This document shows positions 1 through 7,465 of a stretch of 45,856 bases of DNA, piece after piece. Numbering within the stretch: position 1 is the stretch's first letter; every line of letters begins with the position of its first letter. The DNA lies in NCBI RefSeq assembly GCF_900104615.1, contig NZ_LT629939.1, positions 1,088,435 through 1,134,290 of the forward strand, written 5' to 3'. Below the pieces are notes generated by a model, which saw only the letters and a program-made list of their open reading frames with translations, ran no database searches and was not told the DNA's origin. Origin of the DNA: Merdimmobilis hominis (GTDB lineage Bacteria; Bacillota; Clostridia; Oscillospirales; Ruminococcaceae). Both the position numbers and the translations under genes were made by a program.

Positions 1-81
1 CCCGCCGCAGGAACCGGCGGGGAGAAGGCGCAGCGCTCTTTTTGAGGACAGCGCACTGGTATGTTGTCTTGCTTTTTCCAT
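1..81 (-). CDS. possible start of an unrecognised gene leaving the left edge
   Basis: An open frame starts with ATG at 81 and runs 27 codons off the window edge (it begins MEKARQHTSALSSKRALRLL). There is no clear Shine-Dalgarno before it and I recognise no family. Two inverted repeats lie inside the same stretch (CCCGCCG/CGGCGGG at 1-22 and GCGCT/AGCGC at about 33-53), so this could equally be a structured untranslated leader of a gene further left. The only support is a good minus-strand promoter at 222-251. Confidence 0.2.
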   Translation of the reverse strand, partial: MEKARQHTSALSSKRALRLLPAGSCGG

Positions 82-221
82 TTTAGCCGCTGGAACTAGT
101 TTTCCCCGCGGCGCGGAAGAACATCCCCAAAAGGGAATTTCCCTCCAAAAAAAGGATTGAGAAAATGGCTCTATCCCCGGTTTTGTCAATCCCCCGGCCA
201 AGCAGTCATTGTCTCGCATTC

Positions 222-251
222 ATTATAACATATCGGTGGTGATTTGTGGAA
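222..251 (-). promoter_or_regulatory. sigma-A type promoter reading out of the left edge
   Basis: On the minus strand an extended -10, TGTTATAAT (222-230), is preceded 18 bp upstream by a weak -35, TTCCAC (246-251). It would transcribe leftwards through 1-220. That leader contains a small palindrome (AGGGAA/TTCCCT near 130-145) next to a GGAGGG Shine-Dalgarno-like site. The gene it serves lies outside the window. Confidence 0.5.
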
Positions 252-290
252 TAAAATATTTCAAAAATTGTCGCCAAATTTTCATCGAAT

Positions 291-333
291 TGCTATAATT
301 TCCTGGCCTTTCCTCCCCTGCCTGTGCTACAAT
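291..333 (+). promoter_or_regulatory. candidate tandem extended -10 promoters for ogt
   Basis: Two extended -10 elements lie upstream of ogt: TGCTATAAT at 291-299 and TGCTACAAT at 325-333. Neither has a convincing -35, as is usual for TGn promoters. The region 334-497 between them and the gene is a leader with a small hairpin (TGGGGC/GCCCCA near 397-420) and no gene that I can support. Confidence 0.45.
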
Positions 334-497
334 GGGTCCGAGGCAGTTTTTAGGGGGAGAGGGATCTGCTGGGGAAACTCTCCATTTCAAGCCCTGGGGC
401 ATCATCCAAAAGCCCCATCCGGGCAAACCCGCAGCACCTGCCTGTAGAATAGGACTATAAAACCCAATACTTTCCAGTGTAAGGAGGCTGACCGCCT

Positions 498-1022
498 ATG
501 CTTTATTACTATTCTCTGCAATCCCGTTTGGGCACTATCACCTTAGTCCAAGCCGGGGAAGCCCTGATTCGGCTCATCCTCTCCCCCCAGGACGCGGACC
601 TTGTCAAAGACCCATATCTCGCCCGGCAATTTCTCGGGGAGGAGTTGGAAGAGCGGCGCACCGACCTGATGGACCGGTTTGTCATCCAGCTGGCCGCTTA
701 CCTCAAGGGCAAACAGAAGGGATTTGATCTGCCTTACCAGCTGTATGGCTCCCCCTTTGCCCGCCGGGTTTGGGAGGAGCTGGGCCGCATCCCCTATGGG
801 GAGACAGTCTCCTATGGAGAGCTGGCCAAACGCTGTGGCACCGAAGGCGTCCAGGCAGTGGGTACCGCTGTGGGAAACAACCCCCTGCCGCTGATCCTGC
901 CCTGCCACCGGGTAATCCGAGCAGATGGGGCTCTGGGGCAGTACAGCGCCGGGGAGGGGCCCAGCACCAAGCGTCTCCTTCTCCAGCTGGAGGGTGCCGC
1001 CTTTCGGGAGCAGGTCACCTAA
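498..1022 (+). CDS. ogt: methylated-DNA--protein-cysteine S-methyltransferase (Ogt)
   Basis: This suicide repair protein transfers the methyl group of O6-methylguanine or O4-methylthymine in DNA to its own cysteine. The 174-residue length matches single-domain Ogt/MGMT. The diagnostic active site PCHRVI is present near residue 139, with the acceptor Cys inside it, and is preceded by the winged-helix segment containing RIPYGETVSYGELA. A weakly conserved N-terminal ribonuclease-H-like domain comes first. The ATG at 498 follows an AAGGAGG site by 10 bases. No ada-type regulator is attached or adjacent. The gene stands alone and ends in a shared bidirectional terminator facing the M20 peptidase gene. 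Confidence 0.93.
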   Translation: MLYYYSLQSRLGTITLVQAGEALIRLILSPQDADLVKDPYLARQFLGEELEERRTDLMDRFVIQLAAYLKGKQKGFDLPYQLYGSPFARRVWEELGRIPYGETVSYGELAKRCGTEGVQAVGTAVGNNPLPLILPCHRVIRADGALGQYSAGEGPSTKRLLLQLEGAAFREQVT

Positions 1023-1023
1023 T

Positions 1024-1055
1024 AAAAAAGCGCCGGCAATGCCGGCGCTTTTTTT
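1024..1055. terminator. bidirectional rho-independent terminator
   Basis: A perfect 9-bp stem (AGCGCCGGC/GCCGGCGCT, loop AAT) is flanked by A6 on the left and T7 on the right. It can therefore end both ogt (plus) and the converging M20 peptidase transcript (minus). Confidence 0.92.
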
Positions 1056-1065
1056 GTTAGCCCGA

Positions 1066-2187
1066 TTATTCAAAGTGGGAAAGAACCACCTGGGCAAAAA
1101 TTTCCATGCCCACATCCAGGGAGGAGATGGAGATGTGCTCCCCGCGAGTGTGGGCGCCTTCGCCCAGATACACCCCGAAGCAGACCGCCGGCACCCCTTG
1201 GGACAAGGGGATGTTGCAGTCGGTGGAGCCGGAGCAGGTGGTCATTTCCAGCCCATGCTCCTTGGCGGCGCTGCGGACCAGCTCCACCAGGTGGGAATTG
1301 TCCACATCCCCTTTGCAGGGCCGGTTGCCCACCAGTTCCACATCCACCTCCACCCCCATGCTGCGGTAGGTGGCGATACAGTTTTCAAACAGGCGATCCA
1401 TAATTTCCAGGGCCTCCCGCTTGTCGGAGCGGTACTCATAATACATCTCGCAGCTCTGGGCGATGGTATTCACCGAGGTGCCCCCCTGGATCAGCCCCAC
1501 GTTGTAGGTGGTCTTGCCCAGGTCGGGCACCTTCATGGCGTAGAAGGTGGAGATCATCTGGCTCATGTAATAGATGGCGTTGCGGTTGCCAAAATCCCCG
1601 TAGGAGTGGCCGCCCTCCGTTTTGAGTTCAATGCGGTACCGTTTGGAACCCACCGCGTCGTTCACCACCTTGCGGTAGTTGCCGTCGATGGCGAACAGCC
1701 GGGAAACCCGGCCCTTGTAATCCTCCATGACCTGACACACCCCTTTCAGGTTGCCCAAGCCCTCCTCCCCGGTGTTGAGGACAAAGAGGATGCCCGTCTT
1801 GGGGGTGAGGTTCATCTCGGTGACCATCCGGGCCATCTCCATCACCGCGACGGCATTGGCGGTGTCGTCGCCGATGCCAGGGCCGTAGATGGTATCCCCT
1901 TCGATGCGGACCGGCAGTTCGTCGGTGTCGGGGAACACCACATCGGTGTGGCCTAAAAAGGCCACCAGCTCATCGCAGCCTTCGGCGTGGTACGGGTACA
2001 CCACATTGAGGGCGCTGTCGATATACACCCCTTTTGCGCCAAAGGATTCCAGGTATTCTTTGCACCACTGGGCGCGTTTTTCCTCGTGGTTGGAGGGGGC
2101 AGGGATTTTGCCCAGGGTGACGATTTCATCAATCATCCGGGGGCGGTTGTCGGTCAGGTACTTTTTTACGGCAGGGGTCAGGCCCAT
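1066..2187 (-). CDS. M20 family metallopeptidase/deacylase
   Basis: Predicted cytoplasmic dinuclear-zinc hydrolase of the M20/M28 clan; the substrate cannot be told from sequence. The co-catalytic metal site is recognisable: GHTDVV (HxD), GIGDDTA (bridging Asp), the NTGEEG general-base and metal Glu pair, the Asp of AIDGN, and the late GAHTRGEH histidine. A dimerisation (lid) domain lies in the middle. Two ATGs are possible. The AAGGAG at 2198-2203 directly abuts the first (2196) but is nine bases from the second (2187), so I start at 2187 (373 aa). It is the last gene of the minus-strand run polA-PPC-rimI-tsaD-small membrane protein, and may be read from it or from its own promoter. Confidence 0.85.
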   Translation of the reverse strand: MGLTPAVKKYLTDNRPRMIDEIVTLGKIPAPSNHEEKRAQWCKEYLESFGAKGVYIDSALNVVYPYHAEGCDELVAFLGHTDVVFPDTDELPVRIEGDTIYGPGIGDDTANAVAVMEMARMVTEMNLTPKTGILFVLNTGEEGLGNLKGVCQVMEDYKGRVSRLFAIDGNYRKVVNDAVGSKRYRIELKTEGGHSYGDFGNRNAIYYMSQMISTFYAMKVPDLGKTTYNVGLIQGGTSVNTIAQSCEMYYEYRSDKREALEIMDRLFENCIATYRSMGVEVDVELVGNRPCKGDVDNSHLVELVRSAAKEHGLEMTTCSGSTDCNIPLSQGVPAVCFGVYLGEGAHTRGEHISISSLDVGMEIFAQVVLSHFE

Positions 2188-2218
2188 CCAAAACATCTCC
2201 TTCTATCTTCGGGCCGCT

Positions 2219-2350
2219 TTAGCGGCCGCGGTTGACGATAATCATGGCGGAAATCACACTCAGGACAAAAGCGGCGCAGCCAGCGGCCACCATCACCATA
2301 CCCACGATAGGTGCCCAGATGTTGGGCTTTTCAATCCGTTCGATTCGCAC
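2219..2350 (-). CDS. 43-aa single-pass membrane protein
   Basis: A short gene starting with GTG at 2350. It is preceded by a very strong AAAGGAGG site eight bases away and lies 16 bp past the tsaD stop. The product has a charged N-terminus (VRIERIEK), one hydrophobic helix of about 25 residues (roughly residues 11-37, with small residues AAGCAA inside) and a basic C-terminus NRGR. I do not recognise a family. The longer ATG frame beginning at 2446 overlaps tsaD and has no ribosome site, so I rejected it. Its position suggests translation from the tsaD operon mRNA. Confidence 0.55.
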   Translation of the reverse strand: MRIERIEKPNIWAPIVGMVMVAAGCAAFVLSVISAMIIVNRGR

Positions 2351-2366
2351 AGTTCCTTCCTCCTTT

Positions 2367-3383
2367 CTACACCAGGGGTTGGTCAATGGGCATGCTGGCC
2401 GTCCCGTTGAGGGACAGTCCGGCAATCTGCCCGTCCAGGTATTCATAGTAGGCTTGGGAGCCGATCATGGCGGCGTTGTCGCCACACAAATTCAGGGGCG
2501 GCATATACAGTTGATATCCCTGTTCCTGACAGGCGTTTTCCAGCATGGAGCGAAGGCCGCTGTTGGCCGAGACGCCCCCGGCCACCACGATGGTGCGGTA
2601 GCCGTAGGTATCAGCAGCCAGCATCAGGCGGCCGGTCAATATCTCCGCCACCGTCTTTTGGAAGGAGGCGCAGAGGGAGTCGGTGTCCACCTCCTGCCCC
2701 TTTTGGGCGGCGTTGTGAATCAGGTTGATCACCGCAGTTTTTAGGCCGGAAAAGCTGAAGTCATAGGGGCTGCCCTCCACTTTGGGATGGGGCAGGGGAT
2801 ATTTGGCTGGGTCCCCTTTCTGGGCGGCCTTGTCCACGAACACCCCGCCGGGATAGGGGTACCCCATGGCCCGGGCGGCCTTGTCGAAAGCTTCGCCGGC
2901 GGCGTCATCCCTCGTCTTGCCGATGACCGAAAATTCGGTGTAGGATTTCACCTCAATGATGTGGCTGTGCCCGCCGGAGGCCACCAGGCAGAGGAAGGGC
3001 GGTTTCAAGTCCGGGTGGGCCAGATAGTTGGCGGCGATGTGTCCCCGGATGTGGTGCACCGGGATGAGGGGCTTCCCCGCCGCCAGGGCAAGGCCCTTGG
3101 CGTAGTTGACACCCACCAGCAGCGCCCCGATGAGGCCGGGTGCGGCGGTGACCGCCACCGCGTCCACATCTTCCAGATTGCAGCCCGCCTCCCGGAGGGC
3201 CTCATCCACAATGCCGACGATGTTTTCGGTGTGGCGCCGGCTGGCGATCTCCGGCACGACCCCGCCGTATTTGCGGTGCTCCTCCACCTGGGAATTGACC
3301 GCGGAAGAGAGGACCTTCCGGCCATCCTCCACCACGGCGGCGGCGGTTTCGTCGCAGGAGCTTTCAATGGCTAATATCTTCAA
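2367..3383 (-). CDS. tsaD: tRNA N6-adenosine threonylcarbamoyltransferase TsaD
   Basis: Catalytic subunit of the complex that transfers the threonylcarbamoyl group to A37 of ANN-decoding tRNAs (t6A synthesis), acting with TsaB and TsaE. The ASKHA-fold ATP site begins IESSCDETA, the metal ligands are in HHIRGHI (HxxxH near residue 110), and the GGVSANSGL motif lies near residue 272. The length of 338 aa is normal. The start is TTG at 3383 after AAGGAGG with 11 bases between; the nearby ATG (AUGAACCGUUGA) closes at once. rimI lies 19 bp upstream, the usual partner, but tsaB and tsaE, which commonly precede rimI, are not in this window. Confidence 0.96.
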   Translation of the reverse strand: MKILAIESSCDETAAAVVEDGRKVLSSAVNSQVEEHRKYGGVVPEIASRRHTENIVGIVDEALREAGCNLEDVDAVAVTAAPGLIGALLVGVNYAKGLALAAGKPLIPVHHIRGHIAANYLAHPDLKPPFLCLVASGGHSHIIEVKSYTEFSVIGKTRDDAAGEAFDKAARAMGYPYPGGVFVDKAAQKGDPAKYPLPHPKVEGSPYDFSFSGLKTAVINLIHNAAQKGQEVDTDSLCASFQKTVAEILTGRLMLAADTYGYRTIVVAGGVSANSGLRSMLENACQEQGYQLYMPPLNLCGDNAAMIGSQAYYEYLDGQIAGLSLNGTASMPIDQPLV

Positions 3384-3402
3384 CGGTTCATCTGCCTCCT
3401 TT

Positions 3403-3852
3403 TTATTCGTCCAAATACCGGGTCAGCAGCAGGGCGTTCTCCACAGGGTTTTGATAGAAGTTTTTCCGCTCCCCCACCTGCTGGAACCCGTGGGCCTCAT
3501 AGAGAGCCCTGGCCCCCTGGTTGGAGGGCCGGACCTCCAGGGTGAGGAAGGCCATGCCCTCTTTCTCCCCATAGGCGATTAAGGCGCCCAGCAGAGCGGA
3601 TGCCACCCCTTTGCGCCGGTGGGCGGGGAAGACGGCCACATTGTCGATGTAGCCCTCGTCCAGCACCCGCTCCATCCCCAGGTAACCAACCACCTCCCCA
3701 TCCAGGCAGGCGGCGAAAAACACCGACGATGGCCGCCCCAGCTGGGCCCGAAGGGTCCCTTCGCTCCAAGGGGTGGAGAAGCACTCCCGCTCCAGGGCGG
3801 CGATGGCCTTGATGTGCTCCTCCCCCATGGGCAGGATGTTCAGCCCCTCCAT
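3403..3852 (-). CDS. rimI: ribosomal-protein-alanine N-acetyltransferase RimI
   Basis: GNAT-family enzyme that acetylates the N-terminal alanine of ribosomal protein S18 (family knowledge). The 149-residue product carries the acetyl-CoA loop in FPAHRRKGVASALL (R/Q-x-x-G-x-G/A type) near residues 78-90, the preceding beta-strand YIDNVAV, and the family C-terminal segment GFQQVGERKNFY. Its ATG overlaps the stop of the PPC-domain gene by one base (TAATG), indicating translational coupling. It is followed closely by tsaD, the standard neighbour. Exact acceptor specificity is inferred from context. Confidence 0.9.
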   Translation of the reverse strand: MEGLNILPMGEEHIKAIAALERECFSTPWSEGTLRAQLGRPSSVFFAACLDGEVVGYLGMERVLDEGYIDNVAVFPAHRRKGVASALLGALIAYGEKEGMAFLTLEVRPSNQGARALYEAHGFQQVGERKNFYQNPVENALLLTRYLDE

Positions 3853-4271
3853 TAGAACACCATCAGATTGATGCCGGTTTTGGGATCGGCTTTGCGCTCG
3901 ATCACCATGTCCAGCTTGCGGATGAACAGCTCGCAGGTGGCGCTGACCACCGCCTCGTTGAGGTGGCCGCCATGGGCCAGGCCCTTGTCATCCCCCAAGG
4001 TGGCGTGGATATGTAAATAGAGCTCCCCGTCTTTGGTGGAGACGTTGCCGATGAGGGCGGTGATCTCCATATCCTGGTCAAAGGTGTTGGAAACATAAGC
4101 GTTTTTGGTGAAATCGAAGATCCCCACCACACTGTGATCAGCGGCGCCAAGGCCCTGGATGGTGCCGGCTTTGACCCCTTCTTTCTCACAGATGGCGCGG
4201 ATGGAGGAGACGATCTCCTCCCCCTTTTCCAGACGGACGGCGATGGTGTCGCCACAGGTTTTGTATACCAT
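3852..4271 (-). CDS. PPC (DUF296) domain protein
   Basis: A 139-residue stand-alone PPC/DUF296 domain. The family is known from plant AT-hook proteins and from bacterial and archaeal trimers that bind metal through clustered histidines. The motif is visible as LHIHATLGD followed by LAHGGHL, giving three or more conserved His. No AT-hook or other DNA-binding arm is attached, so a DNA-binding role should not be assumed. The function of bacterial stand-alone members is unknown. It starts at ATG 4271 after AAAGGGG and is coupled to rimI by a one-base overlap, 56 bp downstream of polA. Confidence 0.85.
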   Translation of the reverse strand: MVYKTCGDTIAVRLEKGEEIVSSIRAICEKEGVKAGTIQGLGAADHSVVGIFDFTKNAYVSNTFDQDMEITALIGNVSTKDGELYLHIHATLGDDKGLAHGGHLNEAVVSATCELFIRKLDMVIERKADPKTGINLMVF

Positions 4272-4303
4272 GCAGATTCCCCTTTCTTGTGTGGATCGGT
4301 GAT

Positions 4304-4325
4304 GGGAGGCCCCGCAGGGCCTCCC
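4304..4325 (-). other. intercistronic hairpin between polA and the PPC gene
   Basis: A perfect 9-bp GC-rich stem (GGGAGGCCC/GGGCCTCCC, loop CGCA) sits immediately after the polA stop. No T-tract follows on either strand, so it is not a normal terminator. It may protect the polA 3' end or separate the messages. Confidence 0.5.
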
Positions 4326-4327
4326 CG

Positions 4328-6931
4328 CTATTTGGCTTCAAACCAGGTTTTGCCCACCTTGGCCTCCACCGACATGGGCACGGACAGCTGGACGGCGCCC
4401 TCCATTTCCTCCCGGAGGATGGCAGCGGCCTTTTCATTCTCCTCCACCGGCGATTCCACAATCAGTTCGTCGTGGATCTGCAGCACCAACCGGGATTTCA
4501 TCCCCTCAGCGGCCAGGCGGCGGTGGACCCGCACCATGGCGATTTTGATGATGTCGGCGGCAGTCCCTTGGATGGGGGTGTTCATCGCCACCCGCTCCCC
4601 AAAGGCTTTGAGGTTGTGGTTGCTGGCGGTGAGTTCCGGCAGGTAGCGGCGGCGGCCAAAGAGGGTCTGGACATAGCCGTGTTCTTTGCCAAAGGCAATG
4701 GTGTCCTCCATATACTGCTTCACACCGGAATAGGTGCGCAGGTAGTCTTTGATGTATTTGTCGGCCTCAGCCACCGAAACCCCGATGTCCTGGGAGAGGG
4801 AGAAAGCCCCAATGCCGTAGACAATGCCGAAGTTGACCGCTTTGGCCCGGGAACGCATCAGCGGGGTGACGTAGAGGGGGGGCAGGTTGAACACCTGGCT
4901 GGCGGTGGCGGTGTGGATGTCCGCCCCGTGTAGGAAGGCGTCGATCATGTTTTTATCTTGGGCGATGTGGGCCAGCACCCGCAGCTCGATCTGGGAATAG
5001 TCGGCGTCCACCAGCATCTCGCCGTCACCCGCCCGGAAGAACTTGCGCAGGTTGCTGCCGATTTCGGTGCGGACCGGGATATTCTGCATATTGGGCTCAA
5101 TGGAGCTGATGCGGCCGGTCCGGGTCTCGGTCTGCTGGAAACTGGTGTGAATCCGGCCGTCCTCCCCCACCACCTTCAAAAGGCCGTCCACATAGGTGGA
5201 TTTCAGTTTGGTCAGCTTGCGGTATTCCAGAATATCTTCAATGATGGGGTGTTTGCCCCGCAGGGACTCCAGCACGTCGGCATTGGTGGAATAGCCGCTT
5301 TTGGTCTTTTTGCGGGTGGGCAGCCCCAGCTTGTCAAAGAGGATAGCCCCCAGCTGCTTGGTGGAGTTGATGTTGAACTCCTCCCCTGCATGGGCGTAGA
5401 TGCTGGCCTGCAGCCGGGCGATGTCCACGTCAAGGCCCTGGCCAAAGGCGATGAGGCCGGGGACATCCAGCTCCACCCCGATGCACTCCATGTCCGCCAG
5501 CACCTGGGCCAGGGGGATTTCAATATCCCGCAGCAGGGAATCCTGCCCATGCTCCACAATCTGGGCGGAGAGCCGTTCCCACAGGGGGATGAGCCGGAGG
5601 CCGTCGCCCCCCAAAGCCTGCCATTCCTCCGGCAGTTCGGTGCAGGAGAAGGGGGCCACCTGGTATTCGTCCGCCAGCCGGCGGATGGTGTATTCGGTGG
5701 AGGTAGGGCTTAACAAATACCCCGCCAACTCCACATCAAAATCTACGTTTTGTATATTGATATCGTGATAATACCCATAGCGATGAAGCTTTTTGGATTC
5801 GGTGGTCACCAGTTTTCCAGGGAAGGCCAAAACCCGGCCCAAAACCGAGGCAAAGGGCTTGTCTTCCCGGGAGAGAAGGGCCATCTCCTCCTGGCCGGCC
5901 AGGCACAGGGCGGTGATTTCATCCCCCTCAAAGGCGAAGAGGGCAAAGAGCCGCTCCTCCCCCAAAAGGCGGGTCAGCTGGCCCTCTTTGGGGGAGATAT
6001 GAGGGGTGATCTGGGGCTTTTCATCCGGCTTGTTCACTGCGGGGGCCGCCGATTCTACCGTTCCGTGGAGGCCCAATTTCTCAATCATCGTGTGCATCTC
6101 CAATTTGGAGAGGAGGGTGTAGGCCGCTTGGACATCCCGCTCTTTGAGACGGTAATCCTCCAAATTGCAGTCAATGGGGGCGTGGCGGTCGATTTCTGCC
6201 AGTTTGCGGCTCAGGTAGGCCATCTCTTTGCCCTCTTGGAGCTTTTTGCGGACGCCGGGTTTGACGTCAATGGTGTCCAAATTCTCATAGATGGCATCTA
6301 CACTGCCAAACCGGGAGATGAGGTCCAAGGCCGTCTTCTCCCCGATGCCGGCCACGCCGGGGATGTTGTCGCTGCTGTCCCCCATCAAAGCTTTGACCTC
6401 GATGAGCTGTAAGGGCTCCACTCCATATTTTTCCCGGATGGCGGCGGGGTCGTAGAGGGTGGATTCGGGGCGGCCCATCTTGGTGGCAGCTAGGCGCACC
6501 GCCACCTGGTCGCTGACCAGCTGGAGGCTGTCCCGGTCCCCAGTGGCGAGGACACATTCCTGCCCCTGCTCTACACACACCCGGGAGAGGGTGCCCAGGA
6601 TGTCGTCCGCCTCAAAGCCGGGCAGCTCCACAATGGGGTAGCCCAAATCGGTAAGCAGTTCTTTGAGCACTGGCAGCTGTTGGGCCAGCTCCTCCGGCAT
6701 CCCCTTGCGCTGGGCTTTGTAGCCGTCGTACATCTCATGGCGGAAGGTGGGGTGCTTGACATCAAAAGCACAGGCGATGGCATCTGGCTGCACCTCGTCG
6801 ATAATCTTTAAAAGTATATTCAAAAAGCCATAGATGCCGTTGGTGTACTGGCCATCTTTGGTCGTCAAAAGCTTGATGCCGTAAAAGGCCCGGTTGAGTA
6901 CGCTGTTGGAATCAATCACCAATAATTTCAT
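4328..6931 (-). CDS. polA: DNA polymerase I
   Basis: Repair polymerase that removes RNA primers and fills gaps. At 867 aa the layout is: 5'-nuclease domain (about 1-290, with PGFEADD and GDSSDNIPGVAGIGEKTA), a central 3'-5' exonuclease-like domain (about 300-460), and the polymerase domain. Pol motif A is DADYSQIELR near residue 642, motif B RSRAKAVNFGIVYG near 693, motif C QIHDEL near 820. The proofreading domain lacks the DxE, NxxxD and YxxxD metal ligands where expected, so it is probably inactive, as in Bst and Taq. The start is ATG 6931 (MKLLVIDSNS) after GGAGG; an upstream in-frame extension to 7183 is leader sequence without family similarity. It heads the operon, behind two hairpin elements. 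Confidence 0.96.
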   Translation of the reverse strand: MKLLVIDSNSVLNRAFYGIKLLTTKDGQYTNGIYGFLNILLKIIDEVQPDAIACAFDVKHPTFRHEMYDGYKAQRKGMPEELAQQLPVLKELLTDLGYPIVELPGFEADDILGTLSRVCVEQGQECVLATGDRDSLQLVSDQVAVRLAATKMGRPESTLYDPAAIREKYGVEPLQLIEVKALMGDSSDNIPGVAGIGEKTALDLISRFGSVDAIYENLDTIDVKPGVRKKLQEGKEMAYLSRKLAEIDRHAPIDCNLEDYRLKERDVQAAYTLLSKLEMHTMIEKLGLHGTVESAAPAVNKPDEKPQITPHISPKEGQLTRLLGEERLFALFAFEGDEITALCLAGQEEMALLSREDKPFASVLGRVLAFPGKLVTTESKKLHRYGYYHDINIQNVDFDVELAGYLLSPTSTEYTIRRLADEYQVAPFSCTELPEEWQALGGDGLRLIPLWERLSAQIVEHGQDSLLRDIEIPLAQVLADMECIGVELDVPGLIAFGQGLDVDIARLQASIYAHAGEEFNINSTKQLGAILFDKLGLPTRKKTKSGYSTNADVLESLRGKHPIIEDILEYRKLTKLKSTYVDGLLKVVGEDGRIHTSFQQTETRTGRISSIEPNMQNIPVRTEIGSNLRKFFRAGDGEMLVDADYSQIELRVLAHIAQDKNMIDAFLHGADIHTATASQVFNLPPLYVTPLMRSRAKAVNFGIVYGIGAFSLSQDIGVSVAEADKYIKDYLRTYSGVKQYMEDTIAFGKEHGYVQTLFGRRRYLPELTASNHNLKAFGERVAMNTPIQGTAADIIKIAMVRVHRRLAAEGMKSRLVLQIHDELIVESPVEENEKAAAILREEMEGAVQLSVPMSVEAKVGKTWFEAK

Positions 6932-6989
6932 TGTTTCCTCCACGGGGACATGCCCGAATGTATTCTTTGTTCCGCCCAGGGCGGATAAA

Positions 6990-7172
6990 ACGCGAGGGAT
7001 TGCAGATAGCCCGCAGGACGCGGGCCACTTGGAAAATTCTCCAAGCAATGCGCCCCAAAATTGTGTTGCGGCGTTGCCACAGGAAGGGCGGCCCCTCAAA
7101 AAGGCATTGCTCCTATACGGGCCCGAGAGGGATTTCTTCCCCAATGATCGCTTTGCGGCTCTTGTAGCATAA
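6990..7172 (-). repeat. decayed copy of the hairpin element, in the polA leader
   Basis: Read on the minus strand, an extended -10-like TGCTACAAG (7161-7169) runs into an imperfect hairpin (AAGAGCCGC aaa GCGATCATTG). GGAAGAAATCC follows, identical to the first arm of the long stem in the copy at 30478-30608. The rest has diverged: the second arm is not found in place, and a separate hairpin CTTGGA/TTCCAAG appears near 7026-7044. Other short GC inverted repeats follow to the polA start. I read this as a degenerate member of the family. Confidence 0.5.
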
Positions 7173-7180
7173 AATCTGCA

Positions 7181-7276
7181 CAAGCTTTAAGAATTGCGGT
7201 GCGGCTCTGCCGCAAAGGGCTTTGCCCTGTAAGCAATTCTTCGAATGCCACAGGCTTCGCCTGTGGCTATTGTACC
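7181..7276 (-). repeat. structured hairpin element, copy D
   Basis: Minus-strand order: extended -10 TGGTACAAT (7269-7277), hairpin P1 (GCCACAGGC gaa GCCTGTGGC, 7247-7267), long stem P2 of 9 bp (7233-7241 with 7089+100, that is 7189-7197; AGAATTGC/GCAATTCT core), enclosing P3 (AGGGC aaa GCCCT, 7216-7228) and P4 (TGCGGC aga GCCGCA, 7200-7214). Every stem is perfect. The order matches copies at 15964 and 30478 although P1 and P2 sequences differ. It lies in tandem upstream of the decayed copy and of polA. Confidence 0.7.
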
Positions 7277-7325
7277 ACAAATCCTCGCAAAAAGAATGGC
7301 TTTTGCTGTTTTTTCCACCTGGAAA

Positions 7326-7334
7326 TGCTATAAT
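7326..7334 (+). promoter_or_regulatory. extended -10 promoter for the second M20 peptidase
   Basis: TGCTATAAT, an extended -10 with a consensus hexamer, stands about 130 bases before the gene at 7466. A poor -35 (CTGTTT, 17 bp away) precedes it. The leader 7341-7465 shows no gene. Confidence 0.6.
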
Positions 7335-7465
7335 AAAGACAGTTGACCGCCTGGGATGGGCAGTTTTCCCCTCTGCCTGGGCGGGCCTATATGATCAGCC
7401 TCCCCCATTCCTTTCCTGCACCCAAGCGGCAATGCCGCACCTAAAAATAGAAAGGAGCCTTTACC

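Noticed and set aside
925-1956. 343-residue plus-strand frame opposite the M20 peptidase
   Set aside because: Antisense shadow of a complete M20 enzyme, running through the ogt terminator; no family similarity.
4304-4325. Rho-independent terminator after polA
   Set aside because: The stem is strong, but there is no T-tract on either strand and the operon appears to continue.
6932-7183. N-terminal extension of DNA polymerase I
   Set aside because: The in-frame extension is made of element and leader sequence. GGAGG stands directly before ATG 6931, and the family begins at MKLLVIDSNS.
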